Notes under the pieces: model-generated
Databases searched by the model: none
Told to the model about the DNA's origin: nothing
The model's input: the letters and a program-made list of their open reading frames with translations, nothing else
In this document: piece by piece, positions 16,319-24,873 of the stretch
How the letters are laid out: every line of letters begins with the position of its first letter
Numbering within the stretch: the first letter of the stretch is position 1
Program-made: the position numbers and the translations under genes
From: UBA6183 sp964545895
Lineage (GTDB): Bacteria > Bacteroidota > Bacteroidia > UKL13-3
NCBI GenBank assembly: GCA_964545895.1
Contig: CAZJHS010000001.1
Span: 1 to 64,000 of the forward strand
DNA length: 64,000 nucleotides
Direction: 5' to 3'

Positions 16319-17008
16319 TTAAAGCTTAAAGGTAAGTTTAACCTCAGCTAAATTATTTTTTATGGCTATTGTCAACCCAATATCTAAAAGTTTACACAAA
16401 GTATTAACCGTCCATAAACCGGGATTTCCTGGCATGGTGTCTACATCAACCTCGTTGGTTTGGTAATTACCAATGAAGGTTAGCGTTTCATCAGATGGTG
16501 TTTCTGTATAAACATTATTAAATAACACCTCTAATGTATTCCCTACTTTATCAACCTTAATATTTACCTCTTCGCCAACTGGCGTGTAATCAACAATGTT
16601 AAGTAAAATATTTTTTACCACATTTTGAACCATTACCTTATCTGTTTGAACCATGGCATTAGAGTTAAACTCTTCCATTAAATCCAAATGTTGTTTCTGA
16701 AACTCGGAGGTGAAATAATTAAGTTCTTCGCGAATTAAATCTGTTACATCTAAATTTTGAACAACTGGAGTTAAATTACCCGTATAAAACTTTAGCCACC
16801 AAGCCAAGTTTTCATTTCTTAATAAGGCCTTTTTAGATAGTTGATGAACAATTTTGATATAGTTTAACTTATCCTCATCGCTCAAACTTGTAAAGTGATT
16901 GTTGAGCAAATCAGTAAACCCAATAATGCCGTTAAAAGGATTACGTACATGGTGAGTTAACCTTGATAAAAGAGGTTTAGTAATTTGGGGTAATTGCTGC
17001 TTTTCCAT
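16319..17008 (-). CDS. Sensor-less histidine kinase-like protein
   Basis: This 229-residue protein begins almost directly at a HisKA dimerisation helix: LTHHVRNPFNGIIGFTDLL holds the H-box (His followed by VRNPF). A HATPase-like region follows, with an N-box-like KNILLNIVDYTP and a late GNPGLWTVNTLCKLL in place of the G2-box. The usual DxGxG G1-box is not clear. It has no signal peptide, membrane helix or PAS/GAF sensor. Its start overlaps the stop of the LytTR regulator gene by one base, which makes it that regulator's likely partner. Whether it can bind ATP and phosphorylate is uncertain; it could be a phosphatase or scaffold. Confidence 0.7.
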   Translation of the reverse strand: MEKQQLPQITKPLLSRLTHHVRNPFNGIIGFTDLLNNHFTSLSDEDKLNYIKIVHQLSKKALLRNENLAWWLKFYTGNLTPVVQNLDVTDLIREELNYFTSEFQKQHLDLMEEFNSNAMVQTDKVMVQNVVKNILLNIVDYTPVGEEVNIKVDKVGNTLEVLFNNVYTETPSDETLTFIGNYQTNEVDVDTMPGNPGLWTVNTLCKLLDIGLTIAIKNNLAEVKLTFKL

Positions 17009-17784
17009 TACAAGGTAGAGGTAAGTTTAAACTTATTTTTGATAACCGAAAAGTAGTTTCTGCTTACTTCAAATGGCTGATCAACCCCTTTTAAATAAAG
17101 TATACCTGTATCATAAGTACCACGCTCAATTTTTAGCACATTATGTAAATTTACAATGGTTGAGCGATGCACACGGAAAAAATCGTCAGATGGCAACTTA
17201 TCTTCCCATAATTTAATTAGCCCGTATGTGGTAAATGATGAACCATCATTTAAACCAACATGCGTGTAATTACCTTTAGCTTCAATGTAGTTAATATCTC
17301 TAATTTTAATGAATTTCATTTCGTTATCAATGTTCATTAAAACCATGTTATCAATACCAAATTTATTGGTATTACGTTGGCTGGCAAGTTCAATACTCTC
17401 TATTGATTGCTCTTCTTCAGATTCGAAAATATTTAAGCGACTTAATGCCTTTTTAAGCCTATCAAAACTAATTGGCTTAACAATGTAATCAATGGTATTA
17501 AACTCAAATGCTTTTACAGCAAAATCAGGAAATGCTGTTATAAACAACACTTTTGTTTTGGGATCAACGTGTTTAATTAAATCTAAAGAATTAGCCCCTT
17601 TAAGGTCAATATCCATAAATATTAAATCTACCTTCGATTCACTTTTAATAAGATTCTCGGCATCTTTAATATTTGAGGCAACACCAAGCATATTGATGTA
17701 GGGAAAATCTTTTAAAAACTCCTTAAGTAAGGTTATTGAAGCTGCATCATCTTCAATAATTAATGCGTTAACAGTTGTTACCAT
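17008..17784 (-). CDS. LytTR-family response regulator
   Basis: The 258-residue protein has a receiver domain (about 1-125) with acidic pocket NALIIEDDAAS, phospho-acceptor in LIFMDIDLKGANSLD, and the conserved Lys in YIVKPISFDRL. A LytTR DNA-binding domain (about 150-255) has DINYIEAKGNYTHV, FFRVHRSTIVNLHNV and FEVSRNYF. I place the start at the ATG 17784; an ATG 51 nt upstream (17835) adds 17 residues that do not fit a receiver domain. The stop overlaps the histidine kinase start by one base. A close paralogue is encoded at 18853-19590, on the other side of a methyltransferase gene. Confidence 0.85.
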   Translation of the reverse strand: MVTTVNALIIEDDAASITLLKEFLKDFPYINMLGVASNIKDAENLIKSESKVDLIFMDIDLKGANSLDLIKHVDPKTKVLFITAFPDFAVKAFEFNTIDYIVKPISFDRLKKALSRLNIFESEEEQSIESIELASQRNTNKFGIDNMVLMNIDNEMKFIKIRDINYIEAKGNYTHVGLNDGSSFTTYGLIKLWEDKLPSDDFFRVHRSTIVNLHNVLKIERGTYDTGILYLKGVDQPFEVSRNYFSVIKNKFKLTSTL

Positions 17785-17900
17785 TTGTTCGATTTTTACA
17801 GTCCGTGAATAAAGCAATATTTTCTCATCATTCAAAATAAGAGATTATATTTTTATACGATAAAACATGCATTTATGCCTTAAAAGTTCTTTTTATCAAC

Positions 17901-17908
17901 TATTTTTG
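17901..17908 (+). promoter_or_regulatory. -7 promoter element (TATTTTTG) of the methyltransferase gene
   Basis: An exact TAnnTTTG match lies 17 nt before the ATG at 17926. No clear -33 TTG is seen. Confidence 0.45.
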
Positions 17909-17925
17909 CCATTTTACAGGCAAAT

Positions 17926-18807
17926 ATGATGAACTTGTTTACCGCTCAAAACTGGAAAGATTATGAGCTTATTGATTGTGGAGATTTAGAAAAACTGGAG
18001 CGTTTTGGGCAAACAGTTTTGCGCAGACCAGAGCCGCAGGCTTTATGGAAAAAACAGTATAGTGAGCAAGAGTGGAATAAACTTGCCGATATTAAATTTA
18101 TACAAAAAGGTAGCCATGCTGGCGAGTGGAAAAAACAAAAACCACTAGCTGATAAATGGCTTATAAACTATGCGCACCAAGGATTAAACATTAAATTTAA
18201 TCTATCACTTACTTCGTTTAAGCATGTAGGTATTTTTCCTGAACAAGCTTTAAACTGGGACTTTATTTACAACAATGTAAAAGCATTAAATGTAGCACAA
18301 CCCAAGGTGTTAAATTTGTTTGCTTATACAGGTGGCGCATCATTAGCAGCAAAAGCAGCAGGTGCAGATATTACCCATGTTGATAGTGTAAAGCAAGTAA
18401 TTAACTGGAGTAGAGAAAACATGGAATCATCGGGACTACAAGATATACGTTGGGTAGTTGAAGATGCATTAAAGTTTGTGAAGCGAGAGGTAAAACGAGG
18501 TAAAAAATACCACGGTATTATTTTAGATCCTCCGGCCTATGGCATTGGTGCTAATGGCGAACGTTGGAAGCTAGAAGACTCGATAAATGAGATACTAAAT
18601 GATATTGCTGAATTATTAGAGCCAGAGCATTTTTTAATTTTAAATGTATACTCATTAGGCTTGAGCCCGCTTATTTTAGAAAATTTAATTAATACCAATT
18701 TTAAAGAGGTAAAAAATCTTGAATTGGGAGAAGTATACCTTAATGCACGAAGCGGTATTAAATTACCACTTGGCATTTTGGCCCGATTTAATAACATTAA
18801 AAAATAA
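17926..18807 (+). CDS. Class I SAM-dependent methyltransferase, RlmI/RlmK-like
   Basis: The 293-residue protein matches the SAM-dependent rRNA cytosine methyltransferase-like group (PF10672). The N-terminal 90 residues are a small substrate-recognition region (LIDCGDLEKLERFGQTVLRR, WLINYAHQGLNIKF). Motif I is KVLNLFAYTGGASLAAKAAG (about 125-144), and the catalytic-type motif IILDPPAYGIG begins near residue 198. The C-terminus GIKLPLGILARF is usual for the group. It probably methylates 23S rRNA; the position is not inferable. It lies between the two LytTR regulator genes but on the opposite strand, with its own promoter and terminator. Confidence 0.8.
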   Translation: MMNLFTAQNWKDYELIDCGDLEKLERFGQTVLRRPEPQALWKKQYSEQEWNKLADIKFIQKGSHAGEWKKQKPLADKWLINYAHQGLNIKFNLSLTSFKHVGIFPEQALNWDFIYNNVKALNVAQPKVLNLFAYTGGASLAAKAAGADITHVDSVKQVINWSRENMESSGLQDIRWVVEDALKFVKREVKRGKKYHGIILDPPAYGIGANGERWKLEDSINEILNDIAELLEPEHFLILNVYSLGLSPLILENLINTNFKEVKNLELGEVYLNARSGIKLPLGILARFNNIKK

Positions 18808-18812
18808 CACAT

Positions 18813-18849
18813 AAAAAAAGAGCTCCGATTATTTCGGAGCTCTTTTTTT
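18813..18849. terminator. Bidirectional intrinsic terminator
   Basis: An 8-bp stem (AGCTCCGA / TCGGAGCT) with TTATT loop, extended by an A-run and T-run on the two sides, separates the convergent methyltransferase and LytTR genes. Confidence 0.9.
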
Positions 18850-18852
18850 ATA

Positions 18853-19590
18853 TTACATTTTGTATTTCTTTTTAATTTGAAAGAAGTAGTTTCTACTAAT
18901 TTCAAAGGGCTTTTCTACACCCTTTAAGTATAGTCTTCCGGTATCGTTTGCCCATTTCTCAATTCGCGTTACATTGTGCAAATTAACAATGGTTGAACGG
19001 TGGATTTGAATAAACATATCTTCTGGCAACTTAGCGTCCCAATTTTTAATTGAGTTGTAGGTTACACTTAACTTACCATCTGCTAAATTTACCTTGGTGT
19101 AATTTCCGTATGCTTCAATGTAATTAATATCGGTAATACGCACGAAGCTCATCTTATTATCAAAACTTAATAAAATAATATGATCGGCAGAGAAACGGGC
19201 ATTACTATCGTCTTCATAATCGGTATCTTCCCATTGGTTGGTAACTTTCTCAATGGCTTTGGTAAGCCTATCTAAACTTATTGGTTTTAATAAATAATCT
19301 ACCGCATTAAGTTCAAAAGCCTTTATAGCAAAATCTGTATGAGAGGTAATAAATATGACCATTGGCTGATATCCAATCGTCTTCAGCAAATCAATAGAGG
19401 TAAGTCCATTTAGATCAATATCAAGCAATAATAATTCTGGTCGCTCTTCGCTAATAATATTGCGGGCTTCTTCAAAATCAGAAGCTTCGCCAACTATTTT
19501 TATCTTATCGAAAGAGCCTAACAGTTTTCTCAAAACAACACGCATGCTTTCTACATCATCAACAATAACTGTTTTAATTATATCTTTCAT
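18853..19590 (-). CDS. LytTR-family response regulator (paralogue of the 17008 gene)
   Basis: The 245-residue protein has a receiver domain (VIVDDVESMRVVLRKLL, phospho-acceptor in LLLLDIDLNGLTSIDLL, conserved Lys in YLLKPISLDRL) and a LytTR domain (DINYIEAYGNYTKV, FIQIHRSTIVNLHNVTR, PFEISRNYFF). It is very similar throughout to the regulator at 17008-17784, suggesting a local duplication with the methyltransferase in between. Unlike that copy it has no adjacent kinase gene. A 17-bp palindrome lies 51 nt upstream of its start. Confidence 0.85.
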   Translation of the reverse strand: MKDIIKTVIVDDVESMRVVLRKLLGSFDKIKIVGEASDFEEARNIISEERPELLLLDIDLNGLTSIDLLKTIGYQPMVIFITSHTDFAIKAFELNAVDYLLKPISLDRLTKAIEKVTNQWEDTDYEDDSNARFSADHIILLSFDNKMSFVRITDINYIEAYGNYTKVNLADGKLSVTYNSIKNWDAKLPEDMFIQIHRSTIVNLHNVTRIEKWANDTGRLYLKGVEKPFEISRNYFFQIKKKYKM

Positions 19591-19760
19591 TGTTTACACT
19601 AGTTAATTTACTTTTTATAATTGATTGAAGCGCAATATATAATTATTTCAAATAATTGCACAGCGGCTAAGTTATTGGCATTTTATTTATGTTAATGTAC
19701 GAACAATTGATGTTAACACAATAATTAAACATGCAGTAAGTTGTACAATACTTTTAAGGC
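19591..19760. other. Intergenic region with a palindrome upstream of the LytTR gene
   Basis: This AT-rich spacer contains the perfect palindrome AATTATTTCAAATAATT (19641-19657), 51 nt upstream of the LytTR gene on the minus strand. No gene is seen. The palindrome may be an operator, or a chance event in AT-rich DNA. Confidence 0.35.
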
Positions 19761-19794
19761 AAAAAAATAGCTCGATTAAAATCGAGCTATTTTA
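19761..19794 (-). terminator. Terminator of lysS
   Basis: An 11-bp stem (ATAGCTCGATT / AATCGAGCTAT) with a short AA loop lies 118 nt past the lysS stop; read on the minus strand it is followed by seven T. Confidence 0.85.
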
Positions 19795-19911
19795 CCATAT
19801 ACAAATTTAAATTTACGTACTAAGCCTTTTACTATTGGGGTTTAGCAACAATTTCTGCTCATGCAAATATTTTAACTAAGCTCTTTTTTAACCACTATTT
19901 AATTCAAAAAA

Positions 19912-21459
19912 TTACGCTTCGGTTTCTGCCGAATCGTCTGTTTCATTGCGTTCTGGTCGCATTTGCGGAAAGAATAGTACATCTTGTATTGAAGGATTAT
20001 TAGTCATAATCATTACTAACCTATCAATACCAATACCTATACCGGCTGTTGGTGGCATTCCGTACTCTAATGCACGTAAAAAATCATGGTCAATAAACAT
20101 GGCTTCATCATCACCACGCTCCATTAAAGCAACTTGTTCTTCAAAACGTGCACGTTGATCTATAGGGTCGTTTAGTTCTGAGTAGGCATTAGCCAACTCT
20201 TTTCCGTTAACCATTAACTCAAAACGCTCAACCAAACCAGCTTTACTACGATGTTTTTTGGTAAGCGGACTCATTTCTACCGGATAATCGGTAATAAAGG
20301 TTGGTTGTATGTAGTTACCTTCACACTTAGCACCAAAAATTTCGTCAATTAATTTACCCTTTCCAATGTTTGGATCAACCTCAATATGTAATTGCTTGCA
20401 CACATCGCGCAATGCAGGTTCATCCATTTGGCTAATATCAATTCCTGTAAAATCTTTAATAGAATCAAACATGGTAACACGCTTAAACGGACGTTTAAAA
20501 TCTATTACCTTATCTCCTACTTTAACTTCTGTAGTACCATGTAAATCAATGGCAATTTTCTCCATCAATTCCTCGGTTAAGTCCATCATCCAATTGTAAT
20601 CTTTGTATGCTACGTATAGCTCCATTACCGTAAATTCTGGATTATGGGTTCTGTCCATACCCTCGTTGCGGAAATTGCGCGAAAACTCATACACACCATC
20701 AAAACCACCAACAATTAAGCGTTTTAAATAAAGCTCATTGGCAATACGCATGTACATTGGAATATCCAATGCATTATGATGGGTAATAAAAGGACGTGCA
20801 GCTGCACCGCCCGGTATGGCTTGTAATACTGGTGTATCAACTTCTAAGTAGCCTTTTTCGTTGTAAAAATCGCGTATGGTATTAACCAATTTAGTACGTT
20901 TTACAAAAGTATCTTTTACTGCTGGGTTGATGATTAAGTCAACATAACGTTGGCGATAGCGAAACTCTGGATCGGTAACGGCATCAAACACTTCACCATC
21001 TTTTTCCTTTACAATTGGCAATGGTTTTAATGCTTTTGAAAGCAACTTAAACTCTTGCGCATGTATAGTAGTTTCGCCAGTTTTAGTGGTAAATACATAA
21101 CCTTTAATACCAATGATATCACCAATATCAACCAACTTCTTAAAAACCACTGCATAAAGAGATTTGTCTTCGCCTGGGCAAATATCATCGCCACGCAAGT
21201 ACACCTGAATTTTGGTTGAGGCATCTTGAATAACACAGAAGCAAGCCTTACCCATATCACGCACACTCATTAAGCGACCAGCAATGCTTACATTTTTATA
21301 TTCAATCTTTTGGTTTTCGTAGTTTTCTAAGATTTCTTTAGCAGATACGTTTACTTCAAACGTTTCGGCTGGATAGGCATTAATGCCCATGCTTTCCAAC
21401 TCGGTTAATTTGTTTCTACGTAAAATTTCCTGTTCGCTTAAATGCTGCATGTTACTCAT
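19912..21459 (-). CDS. lysS: Lysyl-tRNA synthetase, class II
   Basis: The 515-residue enzyme charges tRNA-Lys. An N-terminal OB-fold domain has IAGRLMSVRDMGKACFCVIQ. The catalytic domain has the class II motif 1 region RQRYVDLIINPAV, motif 2 FSRNFRNEGMDRTHNPEFT and motif 3 GIGIGIDRLVMIMTN. The start at 21459 (MSNMQHLSEQEILRR) is chosen because an ATG at 21495 would fall inside the promoter (TATTTTTG at 21493-21500); an ATG at 21450 is also possible. It is transcribed divergently from rlmN. Confidence 0.95.
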   Translation of the reverse strand: MSNMQHLSEQEILRRNKLTELESMGINAYPAETFEVNVSAKEILENYENQKIEYKNVSIAGRLMSVRDMGKACFCVIQDASTKIQVYLRGDDICPGEDKSLYAVVFKKLVDIGDIIGIKGYVFTTKTGETTIHAQEFKLLSKALKPLPIVKEKDGEVFDAVTDPEFRYRQRYVDLIINPAVKDTFVKRTKLVNTIRDFYNEKGYLEVDTPVLQAIPGGAAARPFITHHNALDIPMYMRIANELYLKRLIVGGFDGVYEFSRNFRNEGMDRTHNPEFTVMELYVAYKDYNWMMDLTEELMEKIAIDLHGTTEVKVGDKVIDFKRPFKRVTMFDSIKDFTGIDISQMDEPALRDVCKQLHIEVDPNIGKGKLIDEIFGAKCEGNYIQPTFITDYPVEMSPLTKKHRSKAGLVERFELMVNGKELANAYSELNDPIDQRARFEEQVALMERGDDEAMFIDHDFLRALEYGMPPTAGIGIGIDRLVMIMTNNPSIQDVLFFPQMRPERNETDDSAETEA

Positions 21460-21492
21460 ATGATGGAGTGATTGTGTATTTTTAATAAGGCG

Positions 21493-21500
21493 CAAAAATA
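21493..21500 (-). promoter_or_regulatory. -7 promoter element (TATTTTTG) of lysS
   Basis: On the minus strand an exact TAnnTTTG match lies 33 nt upstream of the chosen lysS start. It argues against the longer reading frame beginning at 21495. Confidence 0.45.
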
Positions 21501-21553
21501 ATAAAAGCTATGGCATTAATGCAGCATTGATTTAATAATCTTAAATTATAGCT

Positions 21554-21561
21554 TATCTTTG
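21554..21561 (+). promoter_or_regulatory. -7 promoter element (TATCTTTG) of rlmN
   Basis: An exact TAnnTTTG match lies 8 nt before the rlmN ATG, so the leader must be very short. A TTG lies 24 nt upstream of it, a slightly long spacer. Confidence 0.5.
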
Positions 21562-21569
21562 CAGCATAG

Positions 21570-22637
21570 ATGCAAAATCCTGATAGTAAAACCGATATAC
21601 GTTCGCTTTCGTTAACAGAACTAAAAGAAACCTTTACCCAAATGGGCGAAAAGGCTTTTAGAGGAGCCCAAGTGTACGAATGGCTTTGGAAAAAAAGTGC
21701 CCATACCTTTGATGAAATGAGCAACTTAAGCAAAGAATTGCGTGATAAATTAAACGCAAACTTTGTAATAAACGCCATTACTGTAGTTGATAAACAAGTA
21801 AGCAACGACCGAACTATTAAAAGTAGTTTTAAATTACATGATGGGCCTTTGGTAGAAGGTGTTTTAATTCCTACTGAAGATAGAATGACCGCATGTGTAT
21901 CGAGCCAAGTGGGTTGCAGTTTAACTTGTAAGTTTTGCGCCACAGGAAAAATGGAACGCATTAGAAACTTAACGCCCGATGAAATTTATGACCAAGTAGT
22001 ACACATCAGAAACTGGGCAATGTATCATTATGGTATTCCGCTTACCAATATTGTTTTTATGGGTATGGGTGAGCCTTTGCTTAATTATAGCAATGTGTTA
22101 AAAGCTATTGAAAAAATTACAGGCGAAGATGGATTGAACATGGCAAGCGACCGTATTACTGTTAGTACCGCTGGTATTGCCAAAATGATTAAGAAACTTG
22201 CAGATGATAAAGTAAAGTTTAACCTAGCGTTATCGTTGCATGCGGCTAATGATTATAAACGTAATCAAATTATGCCCATAAACGAAAGTAACAGTTTAGA
22301 AAGTGTGATGGAGGCATTGGATTATTTTAAGGCCAATACTAGAGGAAAACTTACCTACGAATACATTGCATTTAAAGATTTTAACGAGAGTTTGCAAGAT
22401 GCCAGAGAATTAGTGGCAATTTGTAAAAAAGTACCGGCTAAGGTTAATATTATTGAGTACAACCCTATTGGCGATGGCGTGTTTAGCAAAGCCGATTCAG
22501 CTAAAATAGATCAATTTCAGCGACACTTAGAACGCAATGGTGTGATTGCAACTGTGCGCAGAAGCAGAGGCAAAGATATTGATGCTGCTTGCGGACAATT
22601 AGCAAACAAAAAGCACGAAAAAGCATTGATTGATTAG
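21570..22637 (+). CDS. rlmN: 23S rRNA (adenine2503-C2)-methyltransferase
   Basis: This 355-residue radical SAM enzyme methylates A2503 of 23S rRNA, and probably A37 of some tRNAs. The 4Fe-4S motif is Cys116-SLT-Cys120-KF-Cys123. Other family segments are NIVFMGMGEPLLNY, RITVSTAGI, ALSLHAANDYKR and the methyl-carrying Cys341 in DAACGQLA. Length fits the family. The leader is very short. It is followed 75 nt later by a universal stress protein gene. Confidence 0.95.
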   Translation: MQNPDSKTDIRSLSLTELKETFTQMGEKAFRGAQVYEWLWKKSAHTFDEMSNLSKELRDKLNANFVINAITVVDKQVSNDRTIKSSFKLHDGPLVEGVLIPTEDRMTACVSSQVGCSLTCKFCATGKMERIRNLTPDEIYDQVVHIRNWAMYHYGIPLTNIVFMGMGEPLLNYSNVLKAIEKITGEDGLNMASDRITVSTAGIAKMIKKLADDKVKFNLALSLHAANDYKRNQIMPINESNSLESVMEALDYFKANTRGKLTYEYIAFKDFNESLQDARELVAICKKVPAKVNIIEYNPIGDGVFSKADSAKIDQFQRHLERNGVIATVRRSRGKDIDAACGQLANKKHEKALID

Positions 22638-22712
22638 TGAATACTGATACTTATCAACTTCACAATTAATTAACCTGAATTAGTTAACTTCGGTGTACCA
22701 AATAACACCATT

Positions 22713-23537
22713 ATGATTAACGCAATTCTTATTCCCACAGACTTTAGCGAAGTAGCTAATAATGCTACGCAGTATGCAGTTGAGCTTGCTAAGAAATGTA
22801 ATGCTCATATCCATATTTTTCATGCTAAACAAATTCCAATTGCTGATCCTGTTTTTCCGGCTGAGGCATACCAAATGTATGTTGATGAAATTGCAAGAGC
22901 AGAAAAAGAAGGATTTAACAATTTACAAAATGGCCTATTAAAAGATGCTGGATTGTCGGTTTCGTTTCAATCAAGTACAGGTTTTGTGGCTGATGAAATA
23001 TTAGATTACGCCACTAAAAACAACATTGATTTAGTAGTTATGGGTACCAAAGGTGCTACGGGTATGGCCGAAGTTTTTATAGGCACAAATGCAGCCTCAG
23101 TAATTGGCAAGGCACACCTTCCTGTATTGGTTATACCACCAGGTTTTAAGTATAAAAATATTGAACACATTATTTATGCTACAGATTACAATGAACCTGA
23201 ATTCCCTTCGGTATCGCGTATGATGTTTTTTGCTGAATTGTACGATGCACGTGTAACTGTTTTACATGCAAAAACAGAAGTTGATCATTACTTTAATGCA
23301 GAAGGAAACTTTTTTAATAGAAACTTAGAAAATTTCTCGCACAAAAAAATTGCGGTAATTAACTTAAACAATAAAGAGGTTTCGAGCGCTATTGAAGATT
23401 GGGTAGATACCCAACATGCCGATTTTTTAGTTTTAGCTAAGCACAATCGCAACTTCTTTGACAGATTATTTCACCGCAGTTTAAGCAAACAAATGGCTTA
23501 CCATACTAAGGTTCCATTGTTGGTATTAAACAAATAA
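22713..23537 (+). CDS. Universal stress protein, tandem UspA domains
   Basis: The 274-residue cytosolic protein has two Usp domains. The first (about 1-148) begins ILIPTDFSEVANNATQYAVE and carries the ATP-binding pattern VMGTKGATGMAEVFIGTNAA. The second (about 155-274) begins HIIYATDYNEPEF and has a degenerate loop around LAKHNRNFFDRLFHRSLS, so nucleotide binding there is doubtful. Such tandem proteins are usually linked to stress survival. It ends in a strong terminator and is convergent with the NUDIX operon. Confidence 0.85.
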   Translation: MINAILIPTDFSEVANNATQYAVELAKKCNAHIHIFHAKQIPIADPVFPAEAYQMYVDEIARAEKEGFNNLQNGLLKDAGLSVSFQSSTGFVADEILDYATKNNIDLVVMGTKGATGMAEVFIGTNAASVIGKAHLPVLVIPPGFKYKNIEHIIYATDYNEPEFPSVSRMMFFAELYDARVTVLHAKTEVDHYFNAEGNFFNRNLENFSHKKIAVINLNNKEVSSAIEDWVDTQHADFLVLAKHNRNFFDRLFHRSLSKQMAYHTKVPLLVLNK

Positions 23538-23542
23538 AAAGC

Positions 23543-23574
23543 AAAAAAGCCGACAACAAGTTGTCGGCTTTTTT
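23543..23574. terminator. Bidirectional intrinsic terminator
   Basis: Stem AAAAAAGCCGACAAC / GTTGTCGGCTTTTTT with an AA loop lies between the convergent stress protein and NUDIX genes. Confidence 0.9.
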
Positions 23575-23575
23575 A

Positions 23576-24043
23576 TTATAAGTTTAGGGTTGAATGAAGC
23601 ATTTCTGCTACCTTTTTATCAATTGGAAAGGATAGCATGGCAGGAGTTAAACTCACTAAATCTACCCATTCAAACCATATATGTTCTTCACGCTTTCCGT
23701 ATGTTAAATTACGCTCAGATAAATCAAAACTATTTAAATCATCAAGTGTACTTACCTGGTAGTAAACAGAAATAATTTGATCGGTTGGCACCCATACACT
23801 TTGCTGAAAAAAATCGGTGGTATACACATGTTTCTCAACACTTATATTTAAACCTGTCTCTTCTTTAAACTCACGTTTAATACAATCTAACGTGCTTTCA
23901 CCAAACTCTAACCCTCCGCCCGGAAATTTAGCAAACTTAAAATCATTGATACGCTCATGTGCCAGTAAAACCTGATTTTGAGCATTTATTAAAACGCCAT
24001 AAACCCGTAGGTTAAACCTATTTATTGTTTTATCACTCATCAA
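23576..24043 (-). CDS. NUDIX hydrolase
   Basis: The 155-residue protein has a complete Nudix box, GGLEFGESTLDCIKREF followed by KEETGL, which fits GX5EX7REUXEEXGU. Flanking strands include VYGVLINAQNQVLLAHERI. Nudix enzymes hydrolyse nucleoside diphosphates linked to another moiety; the substrate is not readable here. It is the distal gene of an operon: its first 11 nt overlap the end of the beta-barrel gene. A second ATG one codon in (24040) is possible. Confidence 0.85.
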   Translation of the reverse strand: MMSDKTINRFNLRVYGVLINAQNQVLLAHERINDFKFAKFPGGGLEFGESTLDCIKREFKEETGLNISVEKHVYTTDFFQQSVWVPTDQIISVYYQVSTLDDLNSFDLSERNLTYGKREEHIWFEWVDLVSLTPAMLSFPIDKKVAEMLHSTLNL

Positions 24044-24827
24044 ACATATCTAAACTTAAAACAACACCTATGTTAAGCATCATTCCATAAAGTTTGGCAG
24101 ATATTGGTTCGTTTGTAGCACTAAATGGATGTATTGAATACATGGGTTGAATGATAGCAGTAATATTTTTCTCTAATTTGTGTTCAACACGCAAACCAAT
24201 ATTAAACTGCATATTAAATGTACGTGCATCATAACCTGTTGAATCAAGCTGAAATTTACTTTTACTATCTAGTGTAAAGCCATCAAGCTTGGCGGTAAGT
24301 GCGTGCTTTAATAACACATTACCTGTTAAGCCACCGGTAAAGCTGTACGTTGTTTTAAAATCCTTGCTTTTAAATGCCAAGTAATTAATCCAAACAGGTA
24401 TTTGCAGGTAATGAAAACGGTAATCGTAGTTAATATTTTTAGTGGTGTTACTATTTTCTATTATGCGACCATCGCCAACACCTGGATAAGTAAAGTCGCC
24501 ATACTTTAAATTATTTTGCTCGCGTCTCCAACCCATATCAATATAGCCTAGGCCAGTTTGCAAAGTAAACTCGCTATTAATGATGTGATGATACCACAAA
24601 GTGGCGCTAAAATTTAAACGGGTAGATTGAAAAGACTGAACCGAATCGTTGTATTGCATGTAAGTTTGACGGAGCATTGGAACCGCCATGTTTGAAGACT
24701 CAGAAGTAGTAGTTGCACCAGCAAGTCCTCCTCCTACTGTTAAACTAAAGTAGGAATTTTCTTGTGTTTGAGCAAAAGTAAAAATGGGGGTTGAAAGCAG
24801 TAAAATCAAAAGAAAACGTTTCGTCAT
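24033..24827 (-). CDS. Outer-membrane beta-barrel protein (PorT-like)
   Basis: The 264-residue protein has a signal peptide ending FTFAQ (about 1-19). The mature part is a chain of amphipathic strands with alternating aromatics (LQTGLGYIDMGWRRE, YDYRFHYLQIPVWINYL) of the type seen in PorT-like or outer-membrane protein beta-barrels. PorT proteins take part in Bacteroidota envelope assembly, but specific function here is unproven. It lies 46 nt downstream of the PorV/PorQ-like gene and overlaps the NUDIX gene by 11 nt. Confidence 0.7.
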   Translation of the reverse strand: MTKRFLLILLLSTPIFTFAQTQENSYFSLTVGGGLAGATTTSESSNMAVPMLRQTYMQYNDSVQSFQSTRLNFSATLWYHHIINSEFTLQTGLGYIDMGWRREQNNLKYGDFTYPGVGDGRIIENSNTTKNINYDYRFHYLQIPVWINYLAFKSKDFKTTYSFTGGLTGNVLLKHALTAKLDGFTLDSKSKFQLDSTGYDARTFNMQFNIGLRVEHKLEKNITAIIQPMYSIHPFSATNEPISAKLYGMMLNIGVVLSLDMFDE

Positions 24828-24873
24828 AATTGTTTAATTTGAAACGAAAATAAACAATTACTTGAGGCCTTCC

